This document shows, piece by piece, positions 7,856 through 16,553 of a stretch of 64,000 bases of DNA. A model generated the notes under the pieces. The model was not told where the DNA came from, made no database searches, and saw only the letters and a list, made by a program, of their open reading frames with translations. The stretch covers positions 9,417 to 73,416 of the forward strand of contig JBBAFU010000014.1 of assembly GCA_041655275.1 (NCBI GenBank), written 5' to 3'. Source of the DNA: JAJYRX01 sp041655275. Its GTDB lineage: Bacteria; Pseudomonadota; Gammaproteobacteria; Burkholderiales; Burkholderiaceae_B. The position numbers and the translations under genes are program-made. Each line of letters starts with the position of its first letter. Positions within the stretch are counted from its first letter, which is position 1.

Positions 7856-8275
7856 GGCGTTTCGTCATCCTTGAAATAGTCACGTCACCGTGGTGTTCAT
7901 AGCGGGCATGATCATTCTCTGTATACCCCAGAAAGTCCCTGTTGTGCCAGTGCTCTCGGGGGCGATTACAGATAATGGATACTTTGATTATTGAAGGAGC
8001 TTGGTTTTTTTGCCAGCGCACCTGCGGTGGCACGGATTGATGCTAGTGAGCAATGCACAACGTGTCAACGGTTCAGGTCGGCAATGTTCACTATTGCAAA
8101 CACAGGTCAAGAAAATGCCTTTGCGCCTGAAGTCCTATAGCAACGCAGTGCGGGATCCGTGGTATGGCGCCCTCTGATTTGCGCCGTTTCGGACGCTCCC
8201 GTATCCTTTGAGATCGTCCATGGACGGGACCATGAACCGCATGTCGCCGGGTCGGCAACCAGGAGAGCGCACCCC
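7856..8275. other. Divergent intergenic region between the oxidase operon and the MFS gene
   Basis: This stretch of 420 bases has no convincing gene and is richer in A+T than its flanks. It should hold the promoters of both the minus-strand respiratory operon and the plus-strand transporter. I looked for an FNR/Anr/Dnr box (TTGAT-N4-ATCAA). Only half matches are present, such as TTGAT near 7984 and near 8037, so no such site is called. A candidate minus-strand promoter is listed separately. Confidence 0.5.
8040..8068 (-). promoter_or_regulatory. Candidate sigma-70 promoter of the oxidase operon
   Basis: Read on the minus strand, TTGACA (8068-8063) is separated by 17 bases from TAGCAT (8045-8040), a perfect -35 and a four-of-six -10. 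It would give a leader of roughly 180 bases before the ATG at 7855. It is a sequence match only. Confidence 0.4.
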
Positions 8276-9484
8276 ATGATACAGACCGCCACGCCACATC
8301 CCACAGAGCATCCGCGCTCCGTGTCCCTGCTGCTCAACATCGCCCATGCGCTGGATCACCTGTTCCTGCTCATCTTCGCCACGGCGGTGGGCGCGATTGC
8401 GCTGGAGTTCGGGTTTGCGCACTGGGAAGATCTGATGCCTTTCAGCGTCGGGGCCTTCTTTCTCTTCGGTATCGGATCCGTGCCCTCGGGGCGCCTGGGC
8501 GATCTCTGGGGGCGGCGCCAGATGATGCTGGTCTTTTTCTTCGGCCTGGGCGTCAGTGCTTTCCTGACGGCGCTGGCACAGGGGCCATGGCAGCTTGCCG
8601 GGGGGCTCACCCTGGTCGGTGCCTTCGCCTCCATCTATCATCCGGTGGGCGTTCCCATGCTGGTCCAGTACACGCGTCGCCCGGGTGCGGTCATCGGCAT
8701 CAACGGCCTGGCGGGCAATCTGGGCGTGGCGGCGGCGGCGCTGCTCACCGGCTTTCTCGTGAACTGGTGGGGCTGGCGTGCGGCCTTCATCGTGCCGGGG
8801 GCGGTGTCCATCATCTGTGGCGTGCTGTTCGCCCTGTTGTGTGCCGATCAGGGTGCTGCGCCCGGACGCAGTCGCAAGCCGCCGCAGGTGGTACTGCCGC
8901 CCAGTGAGCTTGCACGCGCCCTTGTCGTCATGACGATTGCCGCCATCACGGGCAGCCTGCTGTTCAACTTCACCACCAATGGCAATACGCAGTTCCTGAC
9001 GGAACGCTTCGACGGGCTGATCAATGATCCGGCGATGATAGGCCTGATGCTGGCCGTCATCTATACCGTGGCCTCATTCGCCCAGATTGTGGTCGGCCAC
9101 CTCATCGACCGCGTGTCGCTGAAGCGCCTGTACCTGGGCATGGTGCTCACCCAGATCCCCTGGCTCTTTCTTGCGGCCAATGCCCAGGGCTGGTGGCTGT
9201 TCGTCGCCCTGCTGGGCACCATGGTCTTCATCTTCGGGGCCATACCGTTCACGGATGCCATGATCGTCAAGTATGTGGACGACAGCGTGCGCTCGCGCGT
9301 GGCGGGCATGCGCCTGGCGGTGTCCTTCGGTGTCAGCTCCCTGGCGGTCTGGCTGCTCGGCCCCGTCGTCAAGGCGTCCGGCTTCACGACGCTGTTCGTG
9401 ATCATGGCGGCCATTTCCCTGGCGACGGCCGCCACCGTCCTGATGCTGCCGCCCGAGCGGCGGGCGGCATCCGTTACCGGCTAG
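8276..9484 (+). CDS. MFS transporter, substrate unknown
   Basis: A major facilitator superfamily permease of 402 residues and about 12 membrane helices. The A-loop-like motif GRLGDLWGRRQ sits between helices 2 and 3, and a similar GHLIDRVSLKR lies between helices 8 and 9. The frame is open further upstream to 8159. The ATG at 8276 is preferred because AGGAG lies about 10 bases ahead of it and the first helix begins soon after (LLLNIAHALDHLFLLIFATAV). It is divergent from the respiratory operon and convergent with livF. The sequence does not reveal the substrate. Confidence 0.88.
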   Translation: MIQTATPHPTEHPRSVSLLLNIAHALDHLFLLIFATAVGAIALEFGFAHWEDLMPFSVGAFFLFGIGSVPSGRLGDLWGRRQMMLVFFFGLGVSAFLTALAQGPWQLAGGLTLVGAFASIYHPVGVPMLVQYTRRPGAVIGINGLAGNLGVAAAALLTGFLVNWWGWRAAFIVPGAVSIICGVLFALLCADQGAAPGRSRKPPQVVLPPSELARALVVMTIAAITGSLLFNFTTNGNTQFLTERFDGLINDPAMIGLMLAVIYTVASFAQIVVGHLIDRVSLKRLYLGMVLTQIPWLFLAANAQGWWLFVALLGTMVFIFGAIPFTDAMIVKYVDDSVRSRVAGMRLAVSFGVSSLAVWLLGPVVKASGFTTLFVIMAAISLATAATVLMLPPERRAASVTG

Positions 9485-9520
9485 GCAGGGCCTTCCTCAC
9501 GGCCCGGCGCACCACAGACT

Positions 9521-10255
9521 TCAGAGGTTCACGCCCAGCCACTCGCGTACCTGTTCGTGCAGGTCGCCGGCAAAGTCTTCGGGCGTGCCGTGAGCGGTGA
9601 TCTCGCCCAGGCTGAGCACATAGATGTGGTCGGACATGGCCACCACGCGGCGCACGTTGTGATCGACCAGCAGCACACCGATGCCGCGCTGCGCAAAGGC
9701 ACTGATCCATTCGAAGATTTCACTGGCCACCTTGGGCGCCAGGCCGATGCCGGGCTCGTCGATGAGGCATACGCGCGGCTGCACCATGTAGGCCTTGGCA
9801 AATTCCAGCGATTTCTGTTGCCCGCCGGACAGGTCGCCCGCCTGCTTGCGCAGGTTCTGGGCAAGCACGGGGAATTGCGCCAGCGTGTCGCGGAAGCGCT
9901 CCTCGATGATGGCGCCGAACTGCGCGCGCCGGCCCTGCAGCGGCAGCAGCAGGTTCTCCTCCACGCTCAGGTAGGGGAAGAGGCTGGACTCCTGGGGGAT
10001 GTACCACAGACCCTGATCGATCATCTGGTGGGGCTGCAGGCCGGTGATGTCTTCGCCGGCCAGGCGTACCTGGCCCAGGCGGGGGCGCAGAAAGCCGTAG
10101 ATGGTCTTGAACAGCGTCGACTTGCCGGCACCGTTCAGTCCGATCAGGCCGCTGATGCGGCCCTTGCGTACCGTGAGCGAGACGCCGCGCAGGACATCGA
10201 TGTCCTCCATGTAGCCCGACGTCACGTCGTCGAGTTCAAGCAGGATGTCCGGCAT
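9521..10255 (-). CDS. livF: Branched-chain amino acid/amide ABC transporter ATP-binding protein LivF-type
   Basis: A 244-residue ABC ATPase with Walker A GLNGAGKST, signature LSGGQQKSLEFAKA, Walker B VCLIDEPGIGLAP and the H-loop VDHNVRRV. The start at 10255 is chosen over the in-frame ATG at 10276 because AAGGAGG sits 7 bases before it. The gene overlaps the end of livG by 20 bases. It is the last gene of a five-gene importer (livK, H, M, G, F order from 14144). It would pair with LivG to drive uptake through LivH/LivM. Confidence 0.93.
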   Translation of the reverse strand: MPDILLELDDVTSGYMEDIDVLRGVSLTVRKGRISGLIGLNGAGKSTLFKTIYGFLRPRLGQVRLAGEDITGLQPHQMIDQGLWYIPQESSLFPYLSVEENLLLPLQGRRAQFGAIIEERFRDTLAQFPVLAQNLRKQAGDLSGGQQKSLEFAKAYMVQPRVCLIDEPGIGLAPKVASEIFEWISAFAQRGIGVLLVDHNVRRVVAMSDHIYVLSLGEITAHGTPEDFAGDLHEQVREWLGVNL

Positions 10256-10982
10256 CCTGTTCCTCCTTGATTTCATCGCCCAGATACGCCTCGATCACCG
10301 GGACGGAATGCAGGACTTCCTGTGTGGGCCCCTCGGCCAGGACCTTGCCCAGATTCATGCATACGGCGCGCGGGCACAGCTCGACGATGACGGGCATGTC
10401 GTGGCTCACGAGGATGAAGGTCTGGCCGGCGGCATTGCGGGCGCGTATGAAGTCGGCCATGGTCTGCTTGAGCGTGGGGTGGACGGCCGAGAAGGGTTCG
10501 TCCAGCAGGGCCACCTGTGGCGGCACCATGAAGCACATGCCGAATTCCAGCAGCTTGCGTTGCCCGCCGGAAAGGTGGCCGGCGTCCAGGTACATGACAT
10601 GCTCGAGCTTGAGGTCGGCCAGCAGGGCCAGGGCGCGCTCCCAGGCACCGGCTTCGTCCAGGCCCAGCGCCAGCCCGGTGACCAGCATGTTGTCGACCGT
10701 GGTCATGCGGTTGAACACACGGGTCGTCTGGAACATGCGCAGCAATCCGCGATGGGCAAGCTTTTCGGGTGTCATGCCCGTGATGTCCTCGCCCCTGAGC
10801 AGGACGCGACCGGCGTCCAGGGCCAGGTAGCCCGACATCAGGTTGAGTACCGTGGTCTTGCCCGAGCCGTTGGGCCCTATGAGTCCCAGCAGCTCGCCTT
10901 CATGGACTTCCATGCTGACGCCGTCGACCGCCTTCAGGCCGCCGAAATACTTGCGCAGATCGTGCAGTTCGAGCAGTGCCAT
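10236..10982 (-). CDS. livG: Branched-chain amino acid/amide ABC transporter ATP-binding protein LivG-type
   Basis: The second ATPase has 248 residues, with Walker A GPNGSGKTT, signature LSGGQRKLLEF, Walker B VALLDEPFSAV and H-loop VSHDMPVI. The LivG-specific loop FQTTRVFNRMTTVDNML is present. The ATG at 10982 overlaps the stop of livM by one base. Its Walker B is followed by SAVHP rather than the more usual AGLNP. The frame is open far upstream, but only the stretch from MALLELHDLRKYFGG is protein-like. Confidence 0.93.
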   Translation of the reverse strand: MALLELHDLRKYFGGLKAVDGVSMEVHEGELLGLIGPNGSGKTTVLNLMSGYLALDAGRVLLRGEDITGMTPEKLAHRGLLRMFQTTRVFNRMTTVDNMLVTGLALGLDEAGAWERALALLADLKLEHVMYLDAGHLSGGQRKLLEFGMCFMVPPQVALLDEPFSAVHPTLKQTMADFIRARNAAGQTFILVSHDMPVIVELCPRAVCMNLGKVLAEGPTQEVLHSVPVIEAYLGDEIKEEQDAGHPA

Positions 10983-11959
10983 CACGAGCTCCCGTTGTCG
11001 GTGCGGGGGCGCAGCAGGCGGCTGCGACGCGCCAGGCCCCACAGGCCTTCGCGAAAGAAGCGCGCGAAGATGATGACCAGCGCCGCGAAGACAATCATCT
11101 GGATGCCGCCCACGTCGCGCAGCCATTCCGACACGATGTAGACCAGCAGCGCACCGATGAGCGGCCCCACCAGCGTGCCCATGCCGCCGATGACCACCAT
11201 GGCGATGACGATGCCGGTCTGGGCGATGAGGCCCAGCTCGGGGCTGACAAGGCGGGCGAAGGTGCCGTAGAGGCCGCCGGCAAAACCGCAGATGGCGCAG
11301 CTGACGAAGAAGGCCAGTGTCTTGTAGTGCACGACACGGATGCCGCGCGCCGCCGCGCCGAGCTCGTCGTCCCGGATGGCCTGCAGGAAGCGGCCGGCCG
11401 GATGGCGCAGCACCGCCCAGGTCAGTGCCAGGCTGGCCGCCAGCGCCACCAGGAACAGATAGTAGTAGCCGACGCGACTGTCGAGCAGGGCGGGAACGTT
11501 CAGGCCCTGGTCGCCGCGCGTGAAGTCGATGGAGTTGTAGACGATGAGCCGGGCGATCTCGGCGAAGGACAGTGTGGTGAGTGCCAGATAGGCTCCGGAG
11601 AGGCGCAGTACGATGCGCCCCAGCACCAGCCCGATCAGACCCGGGATGATGAAGGACAGGGGCAGTCCCAGCCACAGGGGGATGTTCCAGTGAAAAGCCA
11701 GCAGGCCGGTGGTATAGCCGCCCAGCATGGCGAAGGCCGCCGGTGCGAGCGAGAATTGGCCGGTATAGCCGGCAAGCAGGTTCCAGCCCGTGGACAGCAT
11801 GGCGAAATACATGCTCACGATGAGCACGCCCAGCCAGTAGGGTGAAGTGATGAACAGCGGCAGTGCCGCCAGCCCAAGCAGCAGCACCAGGCTCAGGCGC
11901 AGCTCGGCGCTGAGCTTGCTGGCATACAGGTTGGGGTGTCGGGCAGCGGGGATATTCAT
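10982..11959 (-). CDS. livM: Branched-chain amino acid/amide ABC transporter permease LivM-type
   Basis: A 325-residue permease with about nine hydrophobic helices. The typical LivM stretch GWNLLAGYTGQFSLAPAAFAMLGGYTTGLL is near residues 59-88, and the conserved GGMGTLVGPLIGALLVYIVSEWLR lies near the C-terminus. It follows livH after 3 bases and is translationally coupled to livG. Confidence 0.93.
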   Translation of the reverse strand: MNIPAARHPNLYASKLSAELRLSLVLLLGLAALPLFITSPYWLGVLIVSMYFAMLSTGWNLLAGYTGQFSLAPAAFAMLGGYTTGLLAFHWNIPLWLGLPLSFIIPGLIGLVLGRIVLRLSGAYLALTTLSFAEIARLIVYNSIDFTRGDQGLNVPALLDSRVGYYYLFLVALAASLALTWAVLRHPAGRFLQAIRDDELGAAARGIRVVHYKTLAFFVSCAICGFAGGLYGTFARLVSPELGLIAQTGIVIAMVVIGGMGTLVGPLIGALLVYIVSEWLRDVGGIQMIVFAALVIIFARFFREGLWGLARRSRLLRPRTDNGSS

Positions 11960-11962
11960 GGC

Positions 11963-12853
11963 CTAGACCTCGCGTGTTCGCTCGCCGAACAGCCCCTGCG
12001 GGCGGAACAGCAGGATCAGGATGAGCAGTACCAGCCCGTAGGTATCGCGGTAGTCATAGGACAGGTAGACCGCGCCGAAGCTTTCCAGCACGCCCAGCAG
12101 CAGGGCGGCCAGGATGCTGCCCGGCACCGAGCCCATGCCGCCGATGACGACGATGACATAGGACTTGACGGCGGGGAAGATGCCCACGTCGGGCGCGGCA
12201 TTGATGACGGGTGCCAGCAGGGCGCCGGCAATGGCGGCCAGCACGCCGGATGCCATGAAGATGATGCTGCTCGCGCGCGCCGTGTCGATGCCGGCGATGG
12301 AGGCACCGAAGCGGTTCTGGGCCACAGCCTGCACCCAGCGGCCCCATAGCGAGCGCTTGATGAAGAGTGCAAGCGCGATCAGCAGGATGACGGCGATGAT
12401 GGCGGTAATGATCTTCTGCCCGCTCATCATGAAGGGGCCGACGCTCATGCGCGTGACGCTCGACAGCGAGGGGCCGCGCATGGGGTAGGGGCCGATGACC
12501 TTGTCGAACAGGTTGATGAGCAGCAGCGAGAGGCCGAAAGTGACCACGACCGCGTATTCGTCCTTCATCAGACCCCAGGAAGAGTAGCCGGCATACAGCG
12601 GCCGCATCAGCAGGCGCTCGGTGAGCCAGCCGATGCCGGCACCGGCCAGCGCGGCCAGGGGCAGGGCCACCCAGGGCGGGATGCCCAGCTTGAGCGAGAC
12701 CAGGGTATAGGTGTACGCCCCCACCATGTAGAACTCGCCGTGGGCGAAGTTGACCACTTTGAGGATGCCGAACACCATGGTGAGGCCCACAGCCATCAGG
12801 GCATAGAAGAGCCCGATGATGAGGCCGTTAACAAAGAGATCGAGCGCCAGCAC
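11963..12853 (-). CDS. livH: Branched-chain amino acid/amide ABC transporter permease LivH-type
   Basis: A 296-residue membrane permease starting at a GTG (12853), with GGGGG about 8 bases upstream. LivH hallmarks are YALMAVGLTMVFGILKVVNFAHGEFYMVGAY near the start and VVIGGMGSVPGSILAALLLGVLESFG near the end. It forms the membrane pore with LivM. A strong stem-loop separates it from the upstream binding-protein gene and may lower its expression relative to that gene. Confidence 0.93.
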   Translation of the reverse strand: MLALDLFVNGLIIGLFYALMAVGLTMVFGILKVVNFAHGEFYMVGAYTYTLVSLKLGIPPWVALPLAALAGAGIGWLTERLLMRPLYAGYSSWGLMKDEYAVVVTFGLSLLLINLFDKVIGPYPMRGPSLSSVTRMSVGPFMMSGQKIITAIIAVILLIALALFIKRSLWGRWVQAVAQNRFGASIAGIDTARASSIIFMASGVLAAIAGALLAPVINAAPDVGIFPAVKSYVIVVIGGMGSVPGSILAALLLGVLESFGAVYLSYDYRDTYGLVLLILILLFRPQGLFGERTREV

Positions 12854-12869
12854 AATAAACCCCCGTCAT

Positions 12870-12891
12870 GCCGGGGCATGGCTGCCCCGGC
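12870..12891. repeat. Stem-loop between livK and livH
   Basis: A perfect 8-base-pair stem (GCCGGGGC pairing GCCCCGGC) with a six-base loop lies in the 70-base gap after livK. Such hairpins commonly protect the binding-protein mRNA or cause partial termination so the binding protein exceeds the membrane parts. There is no T-run on the minus strand, so full termination is unlikely. Confidence 0.6.
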
Positions 12892-12923
12892 GTTGCATTG
12901 AGACTGGTGATGATGAAGGGAGG

Positions 12924-14144
12924 CTAGTTGGCTGGCCGCAGGAGCTTGTCCGTCTGCAATTCCTGGCCCGTTGCCTGAATCAGCAAGGTTTTGCTCAATG
13001 GCTGGTTGACCTCGGTCATCTGATAGGTGGCAAACGGGATGTCGACCCACTGCTTGAAGGTGTAGCCCGGCTCCTGCGAGAACTTGAAGGTGCCGCGTAT
13101 GCTCTCGAAGGTCATATCGTCCATGGCCTTGATGAGCGCCGCCGGATCGGTGCCGCCTGCGGCTTCGATGGCCTTGGCGATCAGGAGTATGGAGTCGGCC
13201 GCCTGGAAGATGAGGCGATTGGGCTCATTGCCGTATTTGTCCTGGTAGATCTGGCCCACCTGCCTGCCCGAGTCCGGCATGGGCATGGCGGGGTGGTACA
13301 GGCCGAAGGCAAGCATGTACTGGCCGGCTTCCTTCACGTTGTCCCAGAAGTCGGGATAGTCGGCGATGCCGGCACCGTCGTAGAACCAGGTTTTTGCGCT
13401 GGGCGCCACGCCCTGCTCATAGAGCTGGTTCATGAGGATGTAGGCGGCCGGAGGCAGCATGACGTTGACGACCATCTCGGGCGGGTTGCCACGCAGGGGA
13501 AGGACGGCGGGGGTGAAGTCCTTGCCGGCGCGGTCCAGCGCCTCGTACTTGTAGCTGGTGTCCGGCGCCATTTCCTTGAGGAACTTGCCCAGCACCTTGG
13601 CCTGTCCGATGCCGTAGTCGGTGTTTTCGGCAAAGGCCACCACGCTCTTCACGCCCAGCGCGGCAATCGTCTCGGCCATGGCCGAGGACACGCGGGTGTT
13701 GTAGTTGCCCGGGTTGAAGATTTCGTTGTAGCCCTTTTCGCGGATGTCATCCGACCAGCAGTTGGTATTGACATAGGGCATCTTGTAGGCGTGGGCAACC
13801 TCGATGGCTGCAAGGCATACCGAACTCTGGTGCCCGCCGGTGACTGCCACCACGTCATCGCGGGTGATCAGCTTTTCGGCTGCGGCGCGCCCTTTTTCGG
13901 GAATGCCCTGGTCATCTTCGTAGATGAGCTCTATCTTGCGGCCCATGACGCCACCGGCATCGTTGATCAGGTTCATCATGATCTCGGCGCCCTGCTTGAC
14001 CTGGGTGCCCTGGACGACGGAACCCGGGGGCGATTGCGCGATGCTGACGCCGATGCGGATAGGGCCGTCGGCGGCGCTTGCCGTGCCGAACGCGGCAGAC
14101 ATGATGGCAGCGGATGCGAGCATCGCAAAGCGTTGCAATGACAT
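12924..14144 (-). CDS. Periplasmic substrate-binding protein of LivK family
   Basis: This 406-residue type I periplasmic binding protein (Peripla_BP_6) has a signal peptide MSLQRFAMLASAAIMSAAFGTASAADG. The mature protein begins IRIGVSIAQSPPGSVVQGTQVKQGAEIMMNLINDAGGVMGRKIELIYEDDQG. The start at 14144 has an AGGAGGAG Shine-Dalgarno; the upstream ATG at 14168 lacks one. It is the first gene of the importer operon. The family binds branched-chain amino acids, amides, urea or aromatic compounds, and the ligand cannot be told from sequence. Confidence 0.92.
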   Translation of the reverse strand: MSLQRFAMLASAAIMSAAFGTASAADGPIRIGVSIAQSPPGSVVQGTQVKQGAEIMMNLINDAGGVMGRKIELIYEDDQGIPEKGRAAAEKLITRDDVVAVTGGHQSSVCLAAIEVAHAYKMPYVNTNCWSDDIREKGYNEIFNPGNYNTRVSSAMAETIAALGVKSVVAFAENTDYGIGQAKVLGKFLKEMAPDTSYKYEALDRAGKDFTPAVLPLRGNPPEMVVNVMLPPAAYILMNQLYEQGVAPSAKTWFYDGAGIADYPDFWDNVKEAGQYMLAFGLYHPAMPMPDSGRQVGQIYQDKYGNEPNRLIFQAADSILLIAKAIEAAGGTDPAALIKAMDDMTFESIRGTFKFSQEPGYTFKQWVDIPFATYQMTEVNQPLSKTLLIQATGQELQTDKLLRPAN

Positions 14145-14278
14145 GGGGTCTCCTCCTGTACGAATCATTGCCGGCAGAACGCCTGCCGGTGGGTGGACGG
14201 CCAGATCCTTGTTGTTGCTTGCTGTTGGTGGTGGTCGCTGAACAATGCGACCAGCCCGCCGGGTCTGTCCGAATGGAA

Positions 14279-14307
14279 ATAATTGCGCAGATTTATGCGT
14301 TTGTCAA
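14279..14307 (-). promoter_or_regulatory. Sigma-70 promoter of the Liv-type operon
   Basis: On the minus strand a perfect TTGACA (14307-14302) is followed after 17 bases by AATTAT (14284-14279). It sits in an A+T-rich dip and would give a leader of roughly 130 bases to the livK ATG at 14144. The leader contains a small hairpin (CCGGCA pairing TGCCGG near 14171-14188). Confidence 0.65.
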
Positions 14308-14365
14308 AGCTTCAGACCCCGGAAACGCTGTTGTTGCGCGGACTTGCGGGAAATCCCCTAGGCCG

Positions 14366-14818
14366 CTAAGCGGCGGGCGGCGCAATGCGCAGGGGAATGG
14401 TGACCGGCCCGTCATTCACCAGCGTCACCTGCATGTGCGCGCCGAATACGCCGGCGGCCACCGGTGCGTGGCGCTGCATGGCGGTTGCCAGAAAGTATTC
14501 ATAGAGCGCGCGTCCCGTGTCGGGGCCGGCTGCCTGGCTGAAGCCCGGCCGGTGTCCCTTGCGCGTATCGGCGGCGAGCGTGAACTGGCTCACGATGAGC
14601 AGGCCGCCGCCCACGTCCTGCACGCTGAGGTTCATGCGGCCCTGATCATCGTTGAAGATTCTGAGCTTCAGGCATTTGTCCAGCAGGCGGTCGGCCTGCT
14701 CGCGGGTATCGCCGCGTTCGGCACAGACCAGTATGAGCAGGCCCTGGTCGATGGCGCCTGCCACCTTGTCGTCGGCGATGACCTGCGCTTTCGCGCAGCG
14801 TTGAACCAGGGCCAGCAT
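14366..14818 (-). CDS. dtd: D-aminoacyl-tRNA deacylase
   Basis: A 150-residue homodimeric enzyme that hydrolyses D-amino acids from mischarged tRNA. It carries both signature stretches, SQFTLAADTRKGHRPGFSQAA (the SQFTL site) and the cross-dimer VTLVNDGPVTIPL motif. The ATG at 14818 gives the canonical start MLALVQRC; a TTG at 14827 would add three residues. It directly follows the RidA gene, with 9 bases between. Confidence 0.95.
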   Translation of the reverse strand: MLALVQRCAKAQVIADDKVAGAIDQGLLILVCAERGDTREQADRLLDKCLKLRIFNDDQGRMNLSVQDVGGGLLIVSQFTLAADTRKGHRPGFSQAAGPDTGRALYEYFLATAMQRHAPVAAGVFGAHMQVTLVNDGPVTIPLRIAPPAA

Positions 14819-14827
14819 GGGTGGCAA

Positions 14828-15187
14828 TCAGCCCCGGGCTGCTGCCGAAACGATGATCTCGACCAGGATTTCCGGCGTGGCGAGACGGGCCTCGCAAGTG
14901 GCCCGCGTCGGCATGTTGGCCGGGTCTGCCCAGGCGCTCCACACCTCGTTCATGGACTCGAAATCGCGATCCAGGTCGCGCAACCAGATCTGCGCCGTGA
15001 GCAGGCGCGATTTGTCGGTGCCGGCCTTGGCGAGGAAATGATCGATCTTCTCCAGGACTTCGCGCGTCTGCTCGGCCACGTTGCCACTGGTGTTGCTGGC
15101 CGTGAGCCCGGCAAGGTGGACGACGCCATTATGGATGACCACGCGGCTCATGCGCTGGTTGCTGTCGATGCGAGTGATGTCTGACAT
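14828..15187 (-). CDS. RidA/YjgF/UK114 family protein
   Basis: This 119-residue small trimeric protein of the Rid superfamily hydrolyses reactive enamine/imine intermediates in RidA proper. It has VVHLAGLTA, a central QTREVLEKIDHFLAKAGTDKSRLLTAQIWLRDL and a C-terminal ARLATPEILVEIIVSAAA. The arginine of the usual C-terminal active-site stretch appears as CEARLATP, so imine deaminase activity is plausible. RidA and Dtd together suggest a small metabolite/tRNA proofreading operon. The subgroup is not assigned. Confidence 0.9.
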   Translation of the reverse strand: MSDITRIDSNQRMSRVVIHNGVVHLAGLTASNTSGNVAEQTREVLEKIDHFLAKAGTDKSRLLTAQIWLRDLDRDFESMNEVWSAWADPANMPTRATCEARLATPEILVEIIVSAAARG

Positions 15188-15236
15188 AGATTGAATCCGT
15201 AAGCTGAAGGTAAAACATAGGGTGAAGGCCTAGTTG

Positions 15237-15277
15237 TAACCGACCGCCTGCAGGATGGCAATGCACGGCGTCGGTTA
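15237..15277. repeat. Imperfect inverted repeat in the ridA-ackA divergent gap
   Basis: TAACCGA-C-CGCC (15237-15248) pairs with GGCG-TCGGTTA (15267-15277), an 11-base-pair stem with one bulged base and an 18-base loop. It lies between the divergent ridA and ackA genes and could be a leader hairpin of ackA or an operator. Nothing else decides between these. Confidence 0.4.
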
Positions 15278-15319
15278 TGCTTTCATGATGTTGCGTGTGT
15301 CACTTCCCGGAGGCTTTCC

Positions 15320-16522
15320 ATGTCCGACGAGATTTGCCTGATCCTGGTCCTGAATTGTGGTTCTTCCAGCATCAAGTATGCGATTTATGAAGCCTGTGGC
15401 ACCGAAGTGCCCCGGGAGGCCCTGCTCGTGGGCAAGGTGGAGGGTATTGGTGAAGGCGCAGCCTGCCACTCGGCGCCGGGTGAAGACCTGCAGACATTGA
15501 CGCTGGACTCGGATGCGCCCTATCTGGGAGCGCTCGCGGTGATCCGCGACCGGGTGCGCGGTTTTCTGGAAGAGCGCCGGCTGGATGCCGTGGTTCACAG
15601 GGTGGTGCATGGCGGCACCAAGTATTCGGCACCGGTACACATCGACAGGGCGGTGCTTGAGGATTTGCGCGGCTATATCCCGTTGGCGCCGCTGCATCAG
15701 CCCTTTGCCCTGCAGGCCATGGATGCCCTGCTCGCGTCCGAGCCCGATCTGCCGCAGTTTGCCTGTTTCGACACGGCATTTCACCGTACGCTGCCGCGCG
15801 TGGAGCAGATTCTGCCGCTGCCCTGGGATGCCTGGAAGAAAGGCCTGCAGCGCTACGGCTTTCACGGATTGTCCTACGAGTACATCGCCACGGTGCTGCG
15901 CGAGCGCTACGGCGAGCAGGCACACGGTCGCGTCATCGTGGGCCATATCGGCAACGGCGCCTCGCTGTGCGGCATGAAGAACCTGGAAAGCGTGGCAACG
16001 ACCATGGGGTTTTCCACGCTGGACGGGCTGATGATGGGCACGCGCTGCGGCGCCCTCGATCCGGGTGCCATCCTGTATCTGATGGAGGTGGACCGCCTGC
16101 CTCTGGAGCAGGTGGGACAGATGCTGAACCGCGAGTCGGGATTACTGGGTGTCTCCGGCCTGTCCTGCGACATGCGCGTGCTGCTCGAGCATGAGCAGAC
16201 GAATGACCAGGTGCGCATCGCCCTCGAGCTCTATGTGCGCTCCATGGTGCGCGAGATCGGCGCGATGACGGCCTTGCTGGGCGGGCTGGACATGCTGGTG
16301 TTCACCGCCGGAGTGGGTGAACACAGCGGCGCATTGCGTGCGCGTGTGTGCAAGGCGCTGGCCTATCTGGGCGTCGCGCTCGACGATGCGGCCAACGCCG
16401 CCGACGCTGCCGTGATTTCCGCAGGGCACAGCCGTGTCCGCGTGCTGGTGGAGCCCACGAACGAGGAATGGATGGCTGCGGTGCACGCCAACCGCCTGCA
16501 TCGCCAGATCGCGCTCGGTTAG
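15320..16522 (+). CDS. ackA: Acetate kinase (acetate/propionate kinase family)
   Basis: A 400-residue ASKHA-fold kinase that interconverts acetyl phosphate and ADP with acetate and ATP. Seen are the phosphate-1 motif VLNCGSSSIKYAIYE, the RVVHGG motif, a catalytic aspartate in CFDTAFH, HGLSYEYI, the phosphate-2 HIGNGASLCG and the adenosine-site FTAGVGEHSG. The ATG at 15320 has CGGAGG upstream. No phosphotransacetylase gene is adjacent, so its acetyl-phosphate source lies elsewhere. It is followed 31 bases later by trhO. Confidence 0.95.
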   Translation: MSDEICLILVLNCGSSSIKYAIYEACGTEVPREALLVGKVEGIGEGAACHSAPGEDLQTLTLDSDAPYLGALAVIRDRVRGFLEERRLDAVVHRVVHGGTKYSAPVHIDRAVLEDLRGYIPLAPLHQPFALQAMDALLASEPDLPQFACFDTAFHRTLPRVEQILPLPWDAWKKGLQRYGFHGLSYEYIATVLRERYGEQAHGRVIVGHIGNGASLCGMKNLESVATTMGFSTLDGLMMGTRCGALDPGAILYLMEVDRLPLEQVGQMLNRESGLLGVSGLSCDMRVLLEHEQTNDQVRIALELYVRSMVREIGAMTALLGGLDMLVFTAGVGEHSGALRARVCKALAYLGVALDDAANAADAAVISAGHSRVRVLVEPTNEEWMAAVHANRLHRQIALG

Positions 16523-16553
16523 AATCCGTCTTTTGCCCCCGGAAGGTTTCTCC

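Noticed and set aside
7980..8055. FNR/Anr/Dnr box for the respiratory operon
   Set aside because: Only TTGAT half sites occur, without a matching ATCAA at four-base spacing.
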